DNA of 64,000 nucleotides, taken from Streptosporangium pseudovulgare (lineage in GTDB: Bacteria > Actinomycetota > Actinomycetes > Streptosporangiales > Streptosporangiaceae). Of this stretch, positions 47,837-56,494 are shown in pieces. The stretch is taken from positions 46,330 to 110,329 of the forward strand of contig NZ_BMQJ01000022.1 of NCBI RefSeq assembly GCF_014648055.1. Direction: 5' to 3'. The translations under genes and the position numbers were made by a program. The notes under the pieces were generated by a model. The model was not told where the DNA came from, searched no databases, and saw only the letters and a list, made by a program, of their open reading frames with translations. Position 1 is the first letter of the stretch. Every line of letters begins with the position of its first letter.

Positions 47837-48985
47837 GTGAGGACGGCGGTTCGGGCGGCCCGGGTGCTGGCCGGGATCGCCCTGGGCGTTCCGGCGGCGG
47901 TGGCGCAGCTGCTCTTCCTGCTGGTGGCGGGGCCGCTGCTGGGGGTGCCCCGGGCGCGGCGGGGGGTGCTGGCGGTGGCCGTACGGCTGACCGGGACCGA
48001 AGTGCGGCGGCTGGGGCTGCTCGGCGGGGTGGAGGTCGCCGGGAGCGCGGAGGGCCGTCCCGGAGGTTACGACGGGCGGCGGGCGCTGCGTTACCTGGCG
48101 CTGCGCTGGCCGGTCGGGGTGCTGGGCGCGCTGGTGCTCACGCTGCTGGTCGCCGGGGTCGCCGTGACGGCGCGGCTGGCCTGGAGCTGGGGAAGGGGCG
48201 AGCCGTTCGACGGCATGCTGCCCAGCGGCTTTTTGGTGGCTTATGGGCTGGCGGCCGGGGTGGTGCTGCTGTTCCTGGAGGTCACGGGCCTGATCGGGCT
48301 GGCGGCGCTGGAGCGGCGGCTGGCGCGTTCGGCGCTGGGGCCCAGCCCGACGGAGCGGCTGGAGCGGCGCATCGCCGAGCTGGCCGAGACCCGGTCGGGC
48401 ATCGTGGCGGCCGTCGACCAGGAGCGCCGCCGTATCGAGCGTGACCTGCACGACGGGGTGCAGCAGCGGCTGGTGGCGCTGGCCATGCTGATCGGCCGCG
48501 CCCGGCGGGGCCGGTCGCCGGAGATCCTGGAGGAGCTGCTGCGCCAGGCCCATCAGGAGGCCCAGGAGGCCCTGGGCGACCTGAGGGAGGTGGCCTGGCG
48601 GGTCTACCCGGCGGGCCTGGACTCCCTGGGGCTGCGGGAGGCGCTGGCCACCGTCGCCGAGCGCGCCGGGGTGCCGGTCACGGTCCGCTACGGCCTGACC
48701 GGGCGGCTGCCCGGCCCGGTGGAGACGGCGGCGTACTTCGTGGTCTGCGAGGCCGTCACCAACGCGGCCAAGCACGCGGCGGCGGGCTCGGTCACCGTGG
48801 AGGTCGTCCGGGAGGGGGCGGCGGTCGTCGTGCGGACGCGGGACGACGGGCGCGGCGGCGCCGACCCGGCGGGCGGGGGTCTTTCCGGACTGGCCCGGCG
48901 GGTGGCGGCGCTGGACGGGCGGTTCGAGGTGGCGAGCCCGCCCGGCGGGCCGACCGTGGTCACCGCGGAGCTGCCGTGCGGGTGA
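47837..48985 (+). CDS. Orphan sensor histidine kinase (HisKA_3 type)
   Basis: 382 residues. One N-terminal hydrophobic segment and two more at about 95-115 and 133-155. The H-box is ERRRIERDLHDGVQQRLVAL near 200. The N-box region CEAVTNAAKHAAA is near 310 and the G-box GGGLSGLARRVAALDG near 350. No response regulator adjoins it. Operon with DedA suggests a cell-envelope signal. GTG start. The stop lies in a 19-bp tandem duplication. Confidence 0.88.
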   Translation: MRTAVRAARVLAGIALGVPAAVAQLLFLLVAGPLLGVPRARRGVLAVAVRLTGTEVRRLGLLGGVEVAGSAEGRPGGYDGRRALRYLALRWPVGVLGALVLTLLVAGVAVTARLAWSWGRGEPFDGMLPSGFLVAYGLAAGVVLLFLEVTGLIGLAALERRLARSALGPSPTERLERRIAELAETRSGIVAAVDQERRRIERDLHDGVQQRLVALAMLIGRARRGRSPEILEELLRQAHQEAQEALGDLREVAWRVYPAGLDSLGLREALATVAERAGVPVTVRYGLTGRLPGPVETAAYFVVCEAVTNAAKHAAAGSVTVEVVREGAAVVVRTRDDGRGGADPAGGGLSGLARRVAALDGRFEVASPPGGPTVVTAELPCG

Positions 48986-49010
48986 TCCCGGGCCGTGCGG
49001 GTGATCCCGG
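48973..49010. repeat. 19-bp tandem duplication spanning a stop codon
   Basis: GCCGTGCGGGTGATCCCGG occurs twice in direct succession; the TGA in the first copy ends the kinase gene. Confidence 0.95.
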
Positions 49011-49073
49011 CCGGGGGCTCCGCGGTGACCACGGGGCCCTCGGGGCCCTCGGGACAGGGCGCCCCCGGAACGG

Positions 49074-50303
49074 TCAGCCCTCCAGGGCGTACTGCATGAC
49101 GCGCAGCTTGGCCTGGGCCTCGGCGAGTTCGGCGGCCGGGTCGGAGTCGCCCATGATGCCGCAGCCGGCGAACAGCCGGGCCCGGGGTCCCTCGATCTGG
49201 GCGCAGCGCAGCGCGATGCCCCACTCTCCGTCGCCCCGGGCGTCGATCCAGCCGACCGGGCCGGCGTATCCGGCGCGGTCCATGCCCTCCAGCTCGCGGA
49301 TGACGTCGAGCGCCGTGTGGGTGGGGGTGCCGCCGACGGCGGCGGTGGGGTGCATGGCGGCCACCACGTCCAGGACCGACGCGCCGTCGGCCAGGCGGCC
49401 GGTGACCGGGCTGGCCAGGTGCTGGACGTTGGGCAGGACCAGCAGTTCGGGTTCGGCGGGCACGGTCAGCTCCGCGCACAGCGGGGCCAGCGCCTCGCGC
49501 ACCGACTCCACCGCGCAGATGTGCTCGTAGCGGTCCTTCTCCGAGGCGAACAGGCCGGCGCCTCGCGCGTCGTCGTCGGCCTGGCTGGTGCCGCGGGAGA
49601 CGGTGCCGGCCAGTACCAGCGACTCGATCGTCTCGCCGGTACGGCGGACCAGCAGTTCGGGGGTGGCGCCGACCAGGCCGGCGCAGGAGAAGGTGTAGCA
49701 CTCCGGGTAGCGGGAGGCCAGGCGCGACAGCAGCAGCCGGACGTCGATCGGCCGCTCGGCGACGGCGGTGAGGTCGCGGGCCAGCACGGCCTTCTCCAGC
49801 CGCCCTGACCTGATCTGCCGTACGGCCAGCGCCACGGCGTGCTCCCACTCCGGGGCGGTCAGGCTGCCGTCGCCGTAGCGGATCCGGCCGGGGTCGGTGG
49901 GCGGGGTGACCAGGTCGAGGCGTTCGTCGCCGACGGTGGTCAGCCAGGCGCGGCCGCCGCGGCGGGCGAGGACGACCTGGGGGACGACGAGGACCGAGCC
50001 GTGGGCGTCCGGGTCGAAGGTGAAGGAGCCGAAGGCGACCGGTCCGGAGCCGGGGACGCCGGCGCCGTCGTCGACGTGGGCCTCTCCGAGGATCGCCGAG
50101 AGCCACCGGCGGGCCCAGTCGAAGCGGCCGGGGCCGGGTGGCACGGCCACGCGCGCGGCCTCACCCCAGGCGACCAGTCCCTCGCCGCGCCTGATCCAGG
50201 CGTAGGGGGCGGCCTCCGGAAGTCGCGCGAGCAGATCGCCGGGGTCACCGACGAGGGTGGTTCTCACCACGAGGGGGCGGGTCAGTCCGAGCGCGACACT
50301 CAC
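49074..50303 (-). CDS. menF: Isochorismate synthase
   Basis: 409 residues of the chorismate-utilising family. Core motifs are KAVLARDLTAVAE near 172, TPELLVRRTGETIESLVLAG near 217, KDRYEHICAVESVREAL near 257, and HPTAAVGGTPTHTAL then GPVGWIDARGDGEWGIALR near 320-365. It converts chorismate to isochorismate, feeding menD. A GTG start at 50303 (MSVALGL) matches the family N-terminus; further upstream codons are probably not used, although no clear ribosome-binding site is seen. A siderophore-pathway EntC role is possible, but no siderophore genes adjoin. Confidence 0.88.
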   Translation of the reverse strand: MSVALGLTRPLVVRTTLVGDPGDLLARLPEAAPYAWIRRGEGLVAWGEAARVAVPPGPGRFDWARRWLSAILGEAHVDDGAGVPGSGPVAFGSFTFDPDAHGSVLVVPQVVLARRGGRAWLTTVGDERLDLVTPPTDPGRIRYGDGSLTAPEWEHAVALAVRQIRSGRLEKAVLARDLTAVAERPIDVRLLLSRLASRYPECYTFSCAGLVGATPELLVRRTGETIESLVLAGTVSRGTSQADDDARGAGLFASEKDRYEHICAVESVREALAPLCAELTVPAEPELLVLPNVQHLASPVTGRLADGASVLDVVAAMHPTAAVGGTPTHTALDVIRELEGMDRAGYAGPVGWIDARGDGEWGIALRCAQIEGPRARLFAGCGIMGDSDPAAELAEAQAKLRVMQYALEG

Positions 50304-50469
50304 CCGGAACACTCTATGCCGGAAACTGAACGTGTTCGACGACGGCCCCGGTATCAGTGCCTCCGCCACGTTACGTCAAGAAAGCCATGGTGCTCGGTCA
50401 ACGAAGGGCGCCGCGGTGTCCTGCGGTGATACATCCCATGACAGGGGTGATCGACCGCTCGGAGGTGCC

Positions 50470-51468
50470 ATGGCCGGCAGGATTGTGACAGTGCTCACAG
50501 GCGTGGTGACGCTCGTGGCCGTCTGCCCGGCGGCGCCGGCGCGGGCGGCCGGGTCGCGGCCGGTGGAGGCGGGGACGGCGAGGCGGGCGGCGCCGGTGCA
50601 GGCGCGGGTGGCGGGGGCCCGGACGGGGATCCGGGCGGCCGGAGGGCGGCCGGTGCGGGCGCGGGCGGTGGCGGCCGGGCGCGGCGCGCCCGCCGGGTGG
50701 CGGCCGGTGGTGATGGTGGCGGTCGGCGACTCGATCAGCTCGGGGTTCAACGCCTGCGGCTGGTACGTGCCGTGCCCGGCGCGGTCCTGGGCGACGGGCG
50801 ACGACGAGCGGGTGCGCAGCCACTACCTGCGGCTGCTGGGCGGCGGAGCCCCGGTCGCCGGGCACGGCGTCAACCTGGCCGTGCCCGGGGCGACCAGCGC
50901 CGACCTGGCCCGGCAGATGGCCGGGGCCGTCGCCCGGCGCGCCGACTACGTCACCGTGCTGGTCGGCGCGCAGGACGCGTGCGTGGCCGACGAGCGGCAG
51001 ATGACGCCGGTGGACGTCTACCGCAGGCGGGTGGCCGGGGCGCTGGAGACGCTGCGGGCCGGACGCCCGGACGCCCGGGTGTTCCTGGCCAGCGTCCCCG
51101 ACCTCAGGCGGCTGTGGCAGGTGGGCAGGAACAGCGTGGCGGCGCGGGCGTTCTGGGCGGTGGGCCGCATCTGCCCGAGCATGCTGGCCCGGCCGCGTTC
51201 GACGGCCCCGGCCGACCGGGAGCGCCGGGACCGGGTCCGGGCCCGGGTCTCCGGCTACAACTCCGCGCTGGCGCAGGTGTGCGCCGCCTACGGCCCGGCC
51301 TGCCGGTTCGACGGCAACGCGCTGTTCGGCTGCCGCTTCACCCGGGACCAGCTGAGCAAGTGGGACTTCTTCCACCCCAGCGCCTCCGGGCAGCGGCTGA
51401 TCGCCCAGCTGACCTTCCCGTTGATCGAGGACTGGCTGCGCGAGCCGGCCGGGGAGCGGGTCACCTGA
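50470..51468 (+). CDS. Secreted SGNH/GDSL-type hydrolase
   Basis: 332 residues. Signal peptide at 1-27 (cleavage after ARA), then an Ala/Arg/Gly-rich stretch to ~75. The catalytic blocks follow: block I MVAVGDSISSGFNACGW, block II region VPGATSADLARQM, block III GAQDAC in place of GxND, block V WDFFHPSASGQRLI with Asp and His. Cys pairs probably form disulfides. Extracellular esterase/lipase is expected; the substrate is unknown. GGAGGT lies directly before the ATG. The Gln in block III is a variation from the usual Asn-containing motif. Confidence 0.85.
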   Translation: MAGRIVTVLTGVVTLVAVCPAAPARAAGSRPVEAGTARRAAPVQARVAGARTGIRAAGGRPVRARAVAAGRGAPAGWRPVVMVAVGDSISSGFNACGWYVPCPARSWATGDDERVRSHYLRLLGGGAPVAGHGVNLAVPGATSADLARQMAGAVARRADYVTVLVGAQDACVADERQMTPVDVYRRRVAGALETLRAGRPDARVFLASVPDLRRLWQVGRNSVAARAFWAVGRICPSMLARPRSTAPADRERRDRVRARVSGYNSALAQVCAAYGPACRFDGNALFGCRFTRDQLSKWDFFHPSASGQRLIAQLTFPLIEDWLREPAGERVT

Positions 51469-51478
51469 GCGGGTCCTT

Positions 51479-51973
51479 TCAGGCCAGGACCTTCTCCAGG
51501 AACGCCGTCAGCCTGGTCCGGGTGCGGTCGATCTGCTCCTCCACCGTCAGCGACTCCTGCAGCCGGCCGCCCAGGCCGGGCAGCTTCCTGCCGCGCACGT
51601 ACAGCGAGCAGTCCAGGTCGGTGCAGGCGTACAGGCCGACGGAGTTGCTGTCGCGGCCGGCCGGGCCCGCCCTGCGGGCGGTCATCAGGGAGACGCCGGC
51701 GCCCGGGTGCATGGTCAGGCACAGGGAGCACATGCCGCGGTGCAGGCCGCCGCGCTGCCGGGCCGCCAGTCGCAGCGCCACGCCGACGACCTCGCCGCCG
51801 TGTTCGGTGACGAGGTAGCCGCGTTCGGGGGCGGCCGGGTCGAGCCACCCCAGGAAGTCCAGGTCGTCCCAGGGACGCTCGGCCAGGTCCCGCGGGAGCG
51901 TCAGCCGTTTGGCCTCTCCCTTGGAACAGTTGACGAACGAGCCGCGGATCTCCTGTTCAGAGACTGCTTTCAT
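51479..51973 (-). CDS. FBP-domain protein (EF-G-binding treble-clef zinc finger)
   Basis: 164 residues. The C-terminal half has MCSLCLTMHPGAG and LYACTDLDCSLYVRG, the four Cys of the FusB/FBP C-terminal treble clef; the N-terminal half is a helical/beta region with FLGWLDPAAPERGYLV. Staphylococcal FusB rescues EF-G from fusidic acid; actinobacterial single-domain relatives are uncharacterised. Probably cytoplasmic and ribosome-associated. A strong palindrome lies 17 bp upstream of the start. Confidence 0.85.
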   Translation of the reverse strand: MKAVSEQEIRGSFVNCSKGEAKRLTLPRDLAERPWDDLDFLGWLDPAAPERGYLVTEHGGEVVGVALRLAARQRGGLHRGMCSLCLTMHPGAGVSLMTARRAGPAGRDSNSVGLYACTDLDCSLYVRGRKLPGLGGRLQESLTVEEQIDRTRTRLTAFLEKVLA

Positions 51974-51989
51974 GCCGTGGAACGCTACC

Positions 51990-52010
51990 TTGCCTAAAAG
52001 ATATAGGCAA
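51990..52010. promoter_or_regulatory. TTGCCTA-N7-TAGGCAA inverted repeat upstream of FBP gene
   Basis: Perfect seven-base arms with a seven-base spacer (AAAGATA) in an AT-richer 89-bp gap; CC and GG extend it on both sides with one mismatch. It is placed as an operator for the FBP gene. It does not match the IdeR/DtxR consensus. Confidence 0.55.
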
Positions 52011-52062
52011 AGGATTAATCAGCCTAGGAAAGGCGGGGCGGGTCCCCGGCCGTGCCGGTCTC

Positions 52063-52824
52063 TCAGCCGCGAGGCCGGGCGGGCTCGCCGAGCTCGGCCA
52101 GCGCCGCCGCGGTGGCCGCGGGCGCGGAGAACATCGGCCAGTGGCCGGTGGGCACCGCGGCGAAGCTCCACTCGGGCCCGGCGAGCGCGGCGAAGTACGG
52201 GTGGCCGGCCTCGATCAGCGCGCGGACCTGCTCCAGGGGGTAGGAGCAGGTGATGAGCGTCTTGGGCAGCCGGTCCGCGCCGCCGCCGAGCTTCAGCGGC
52301 CGGGTGAGCGCGCCGTACGGCTGCGCGGTGGCGCGGGCGGTGAACCTGGCGCGCTCGGCGGCGCCCAACCCCTCCAGGCTGACGCCGAAGCGCTCGTGCT
52401 GCTCCCAGGAGGGCGGCGGGTAGGCGGTCCCCCCGCAGGCGGCGACGCTGCTCTCGATGTACTCCCGCTGGGCGGGGTCGTAGAGGTCGAGCTGGGTCAG
52501 GCCGTCGGCCGTCGGCCCGCTGTCGAGGTAGACGACGCGGGAGATCCGCTCGGGGATCCGGTCGGCCGCGCCGGTGACGGGGGCGGCGCCGCCGCTGTGG
52601 GCCACCAGGATCACCTCCCGCAGGTCCGCGTAGACGATCGCCTGGACGATGTCGTCGATGTGGGTCTCCAGGTCCACGCCGGGCCCGGCCAGGTGGGAGC
52701 GGTCGCCCAGGCCGGTCAGGGTGAGGGGGTGGACGTCGTGCCCGGCCGCGCGCAGCGGCCCGGTGACCTCCTCCCAGGCCCACGCGCCGAGCCAGAATCC
52801 GGGTACCAGGACATAGGTGCTCAT
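52063..52824 (-). CDS. Alpha/beta hydrolase (EstA/salicylate-esterase-like)
   Basis: 253 residues. STYVLVPGFWLGAWAWEEV is the N-terminal oxyanion strand, LVAHSGGAAP (Ser near 75) the nucleophile elbow and VPTGHWPMFSAPA (His near 232) the end of the triad. The fold group includes pyrethroid hydrolases and methylesterases. AAGGAGA precedes the ATG. It is divergent from a WYL regulator, like the reductase at 24.1 kb. GGAC-AGAATCG-GTCC in the 79-bp gap may be an operator. Confidence 0.87.
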   Translation of the reverse strand: MSTYVLVPGFWLGAWAWEEVTGPLRAAGHDVHPLTLTGLGDRSHLAGPGVDLETHIDDIVQAIVYADLREVILVAHSGGAAPVTGAADRIPERISRVVYLDSGPTADGLTQLDLYDPAQREYIESSVAACGGTAYPPPSWEQHERFGVSLEGLGAAERARFTARATAQPYGALTRPLKLGGGADRLPKTLITCSYPLEQVRALIEAGHPYFAALAGPEWSFAAVPTGHWPMFSAPAATAAALAELGEPARPRG

Positions 52825-52903
52825 CGATCTCTCCTTCGTCGGAACGGTTCCACCGTAGAATCGAATCCGGACAGAATCGGTCCTGATTGGTGAGGAGTCT
52901 CCG

Positions 52904-53956
52904 ATGACGGTCACCCGGGTGCTCGCCCTGCTGGAGCTGCTGCAGGCCGCCCCCGGCCTGACCGGGCCCGAGCTCGCCGCGCGGCTGGAGGTGGACGAGC
53001 GGACGGTGCGCCGCTACGCGGTGCGGCTGTCGGAGCTGGGGGTGCCGGTCGAGGCCGCCCGGGGCCGTTATGGCGGCTACCGCCTGCTGCCCGGCTACCG
53101 GCTGCCGCCGCTGATGTTCACCGACGACGAGGCCGCCGCCGTGGTGCTGGGGCTGCTGGCCGGGCGGCGGACCGGGCTGTCGGTGGGGGAGACGGCGACC
53201 GAGAGCGCGCTCGCCAAGATCCAGCGGGTGCTGCCGCGGGCGCTGCGCGAGCGCGTCGAGGCGGTCCAGGCCACGCTCGGGCACACCCGGGACGCGGCCC
53301 CGGCGGAGACCCGCCCGAAGGCCGGTCCGCTGCTGGCCCTGGCCGAGGCGGCCCGGCGCGGGCGTACGGTACGGCTGGCCTACCGCTCCTGGCGGCGGGA
53401 GTCCTCAGAACGCGACCTCGACCCCTACGGCCTGGTCTTCCACTCCGGCCGCTGGTACGTCACCGGGCTGGACCACGCCAGCGGGCAGGTGCGCACCTTC
53501 CGGGTGGACCGGGTCGGGCGCGTGGAGCCGGCCGCCGGGCCCGGGGAGCCGGACGGACGTCCGGGGCGGGCGGAGGGGCCGGGCCGGGCGCGGGGACCCG
53601 AGGCGGGGCGGTCCTTCGAGGTGCCCGACGGCTTCGACCCGGTCGCGCACGTGGTCGCCTCGCTGGCGGCCGTGCCGTACCGGCACGAGGTGGAGGTGCT
53701 GCTGGAGATGCCGCCGGAGGAGGCGCGTGAGCGGGTGCCGGCGTCGGTGGCGACGCTGACGCCGACGCCGCGGGGGGTCCTGCTGCGCGCCAGGGCCGAG
53801 CGGCTGGACGGCATGGCGCTGATGCTGGCCGGGCTGGGCCGGCCGTTCACCGTCGTCACCCCCGACGGGCTGCGCGAGGAGGTCCGGGCCCTGGCCGGAC
53901 GGCTGGCCCGCTGCGCCGACGCGGTCCCCGAACCCGGGGACCGCCCGCCGGTGTAA
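52904..53956 (+). CDS. HTH/WYL-domain transcriptional regulator (second)
   Basis: 350 residues. HTH at 3-50 (RVLALLELLQAAPGLTGPEL, VDERTVRRYAVRLSELGVPV, RYGGYRL), WYL core near 155-205 (GLVFHSGRWYVTGLDHASG, VRTFRVDRVGRV), a Gly/Pro-rich insertion near 210-235, and a WCX tail. Probably controls the divergent hydrolase gene. Confidence 0.9.
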   Translation: MTVTRVLALLELLQAAPGLTGPELAARLEVDERTVRRYAVRLSELGVPVEAARGRYGGYRLLPGYRLPPLMFTDDEAAAVVLGLLAGRRTGLSVGETATESALAKIQRVLPRALRERVEAVQATLGHTRDAAPAETRPKAGPLLALAEAARRGRTVRLAYRSWRRESSERDLDPYGLVFHSGRWYVTGLDHASGQVRTFRVDRVGRVEPAAGPGEPDGRPGRAEGPGRARGPEAGRSFEVPDGFDPVAHVVASLAAVPYRHEVEVLLEMPPEEARERVPASVATLTPTPRGVLLRARAERLDGMALMLAGLGRPFTVVTPDGLREEVRALAGRLARCADAVPEPGDRPPV

Positions 53957-54049
53957 AGAAGCCGTAAATCAACAGCCCCGGGAATGGATAACGATCATCA
54001 TGATTGGGCAGGAAACCCGCACACGCCTTGCGTTCCGGGGAGGTGCGGC

Positions 54050-54316
54050 ATGGCCTGGTCGCAGGAGGAAGAGCGGATTCTGCTGCGGATCGAACGCCAC
54101 CTCATCGATGAGGACCCGAGGCTGGCGGCTCGGCTGGAGTCGTTCGACAGGCGTGTGCGGCGCCGCGAGGAGGGCGGCCGCAGGCGCGAGCGCCCGTCGC
54201 GGCGGCCGGGTCGCTCGACGGTCGTCCTCATGACGAGCTGGCTGCTGATCGCCACGCTGATCGCCACACTGCTCATCCTCGTCTTGCGCCACGAGGCCGC
54301 CGCGCTGCCGCTCTGA
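54050..54316 (+). CDS. DUF3040-family small membrane protein
   Basis: 88 residues. MAWSQEEERILLRIERHLIDEDPRLAARLESF (in pieces) is the DUF3040 N-terminal motif, then a basic RRxx-rich segment and one or two hydrophobic helices at about 58-80. GGGAGG precedes ATG 54050; an in-frame ATG 66 bases upstream is less likely. Abundant, uncharacterised actinobacterial family. Its stop lies in a 76-bp tandem duplication. Confidence 0.85.
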   Translation: MAWSQEEERILLRIERHLIDEDPRLAARLESFDRRVRRREEGGRRRERPSRRPGRSTVVLMTSWLLIATLIATLLILVLRHEAAALPL

Positions 54317-54449
54317 CCCTCCTCGCGCCGCCGTCCCCGGTGCTCTCGTGAGGGCGCGGGCGCGTCACGAGGCCGTAGTGCTGCCGCTCTGACCCTCCTC
54401 GCGCCGCCGTCCCCGGCCCTTTCGTGAGGGGCGCGGGCGCGTCGCGAGG
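54286..54449. repeat. 76-bp tandem duplication spanning a stop codon
   Basis: Unit beginning GCGCCACGAGGCCG at 54286 recurs at 54362 (GCGTCACGAGGCCG) with a long identical core CTGCCGCTCTGACCCTCCTC and beyond; a third partial unit starts at 54439. The TGA in unit one ends the DUF3040 gene. Confidence 0.9.
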
Positions 54450-54470
54450 CGCCGGGTACGGCGCCGCCGG

Positions 54471-55682
54471 TCACCAGCGGACCGGGACCGTGCGCAGGCC
54501 GCCGACGGCCAGCCCCTCCACCCGCTCCAGTTCCGCCGCCGGCACGGCCAGCTCCAGATCCGGCAGCCTGCGCAGCAGCACCTCCAGCACGACCTGCAGC
54601 TCGGTGCGGGCCAGCGCCTGGCCCAGGCAGGAGTGGGAGCCGGAGCCGAAGGCCAGGTGCTGGTTGGGGCTGCGGGACAGGTCCATCTCGGCGGCGGCGC
54701 CGAAGGCGTCCTCGTCGCGGTTGGCGGCGGCCATGCTGCACACCACGGTGGTGCCGCGGGGCAGGACCGTGCCGCCGACCTCGGCCTCCTCGTTCAGGTA
54801 GCGGGGCAGGCCGAAGCCGGAGTTGGCGTCCAGGCGCAGGCTCTCCTCCACCGCGGTGCGGATCAGCGACGGGTCGGCCAGCAGCCGCTCCCACCGGGAA
54901 CGGTCGGCCAGCAGCATGGAGACCATCTTGCCGATCATGTTGGCGGTGGTCTCGTGCCCGGCGACCAGCAGCGCTATGCCGGTGACCACGATCTGGACGT
55001 CGGACAGCCCGCCGTCCTCGGGGCCGCCGGCCGCGATCAGCGCGCTCAGCAGGTCGTCGCCCGGCTCGGCGCGCTTGGCCGCGACGTGGTCGGACATGTA
55101 CTGGAAGAACTCGCCCTGGGCGGCGGCGATCTCGGCCTCGCCGTAGCGGGTGAGGTTGAGCATGGTGTCGGACCAGTACGAGAACCGGTCCCGGTCGGCG
55201 GCGGGCACGCCGAGCATGTCGCAGATCACGTACACCGGCAGCGGGAAGCCCAGGGACGCCTTGAGGTCGCCCGGCGCGCCGCGCTTGATCATGTCGTCGA
55301 CGAGGTCCTCGGCGATCCGCGTCATCGCGGGCCGCAGGGCGGCCATGCGCCTGGCGGTGAACCACTTGATGACCAGGCGGCGCCAGTGCAGGTGCTCCTC
55401 GCCGCCGTCGGGGATGATCTGCGACATCTCGCTGCTGAACACCCCGCCGCCCTCGGCCGACAGCCGGGCGGCGTCGGGCGCGGTGAGCCGGCGGGTGAAG
55501 CGCGGGTCGGCCAGCACCCGCTTGACGTCCTCGTAGCGGGTCAGCAGCGTCGCCCGGTCGCCGCTGGGCAGCCGGACGGTCGCCGCCGGGCACCGGCCGC
55601 GCAGTTCGGCCCATTCGGCGGGCGGCTCCAGGGCCGCGTCGGTCGGGATCGGGTAGTTCAGGACCTGCTCCTCGGCGCTCAT
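54471..55682 (-). CDS. Cytochrome P450 (bacterial class I type)
   Basis: 403 residues, complete. I-helix VAGHETTANM near 244, K-helix ExxR in VEESLRLD near 282, haem loop FGSGSHSCLGQALAR near 351 with the Cys ligand. Soluble, needs a ferredoxin and ferredoxin reductase for electrons; the only ferredoxin in the window is at 60.6 kb. Substrate unknown. It is divergent from a TetR regulator with a long inverted repeat between them, so probably inducible. Confidence 0.95.
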   Translation of the reverse strand: MSAEEQVLNYPIPTDAALEPPAEWAELRGRCPAATVRLPSGDRATLLTRYEDVKRVLADPRFTRRLTAPDAARLSAEGGGVFSSEMSQIIPDGGEEHLHWRRLVIKWFTARRMAALRPAMTRIAEDLVDDMIKRGAPGDLKASLGFPLPVYVICDMLGVPAADRDRFSYWSDTMLNLTRYGEAEIAAAQGEFFQYMSDHVAAKRAEPGDDLLSALIAAGGPEDGGLSDVQIVVTGIALLVAGHETTANMIGKMVSMLLADRSRWERLLADPSLIRTAVEESLRLDANSGFGLPRYLNEEAEVGGTVLPRGTTVVCSMAAANRDEDAFGAAAEMDLSRSPNQHLAFGSGSHSCLGQALARTELQVVLEVLLRRLPDLELAVPAAELERVEGLAVGGLRTVPVRW

Positions 55683-55722
55683 CCGGCGTCTCCTTCGAGA
55701 GATGGTCGGCTACCCCGCCACG

Positions 55723-55758
55723 TTATCTTACATCTGCAAGATAACTGACAGTTGTAAG
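55723..55758. promoter_or_regulatory. TetR operator between P450 and regulator
   Basis: Two overlapping dyads: TTATCTT / AAGATAA (55723-55729 and 55738-55744), and CTTACATCTG / CAGTTGTAAG (55727-55736 and 55749-55758, one mismatch). A TAGACT box (55765-55770) lies six bases before the GTG of the TetR gene, so that message is probably leaderless and would be blocked by a bound repressor. Confidence 0.65.
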
Positions 55759-55776
55759 CAAGGTTAGACTGGCGGC

Positions 55777-56409
55777 GTGGCCACGATGAAGGACGACGGC
55801 GTCCCCTCCGGTGACCGGCGCGTCCGCCGTACCCGCGCGGCCCTGGCGCGCGCGCTGCTGGAGCTCGCCGAGGAGCGGGACCTGTCGCGGATCAGCGTCT
55901 CCGACGTCGCCGAACGCGCCGGGGTGAGCCGCACCGCCTTCTACGACCACTACCGGGACGTCCACGAGCTGGCCGAGGCCGCCTGCACCGCGATGATCGA
56001 CGACCTGATCGGGTTCCTGCCCGCCTCGGGCCCCGATCCGAAGGGGGAGGGGCCCGAGACTCTGGCCGCCTTCTTCGCCAGCCTGGCCGGGCACGCCGGG
56101 CTCTACCGCGGTCTGCTCGGACCGCGGGGCAGCGCCCACGTCACCGACCACGTCCGCCGCCGCCTCGCCGCGGCCGTCCGCGACCGCCTGCGCCGCGAGG
56201 CCGCCGGCCGACCGTCCGGGCCCGCCGGCTCGCCGGAGGAGTCGCACGACGTCCTGGCCGCGTTCGTCGCCGGCGCGCTCATCGGCGTGGCCTCCGACTG
56301 GCTCCAGCGCGAGTGCCCGCAGTCCCCCGGCCGGATGGCCGCCCTGACGTGGCCGCTGCTGAGCGCACTCGACCCCGGCGGTCGCGGCGACGCCGGCGTG
56401 CCCGCCTGA
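55777..56409 (+). CDS. TetR-family transcriptional regulator (P450-linked)
   Basis: 210 residues. HTH at about 15-60 (RRTRAALARALLELAEERDL, ISVSDVAERAGVSRTAFYDHY); C-terminal domain with a disordered segment near 150-160. The GTG start sits just behind a -10 box. It most likely represses the divergent P450 gene. The end of the gene is duplicated (see the 38-bp-period repeat). Confidence 0.92.
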   Translation: MATMKDDGVPSGDRRVRRTRAALARALLELAEERDLSRISVSDVAERAGVSRTAFYDHYRDVHELAEAACTAMIDDLIGFLPASGPDPKGEGPETLAAFFASLAGHAGLYRGLLGPRGSAHVTDHVRRRLAAAVRDRLRREAAGRPSGPAGSPEESHDVLAAFVAGALIGVASDWLQRECPQSPGRMAALTWPLLSALDPGGRGDAGVPA

Positions 56410-56451
56410 ACCGGACCCGGTACGGCGACGCCGGCGTGCCCGCCTGAACCG
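56385..56451. repeat. 38-bp-period duplication spanning a stop codon
   Basis: A 29-bp sequence beginning CGGCGACGCCGGCGTGCCCG occurs at 56385-56413 and 56423-56451 without mismatch. The TGA of the first copy ends the TetR gene. A degenerate CCCGGCTGAACGG follows. Confidence 0.95.
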
Positions 56452-56494
56452 TAACGGGCCCGGCTGAACGGCCGGCCGGGGCCGCCCCGGCCGG

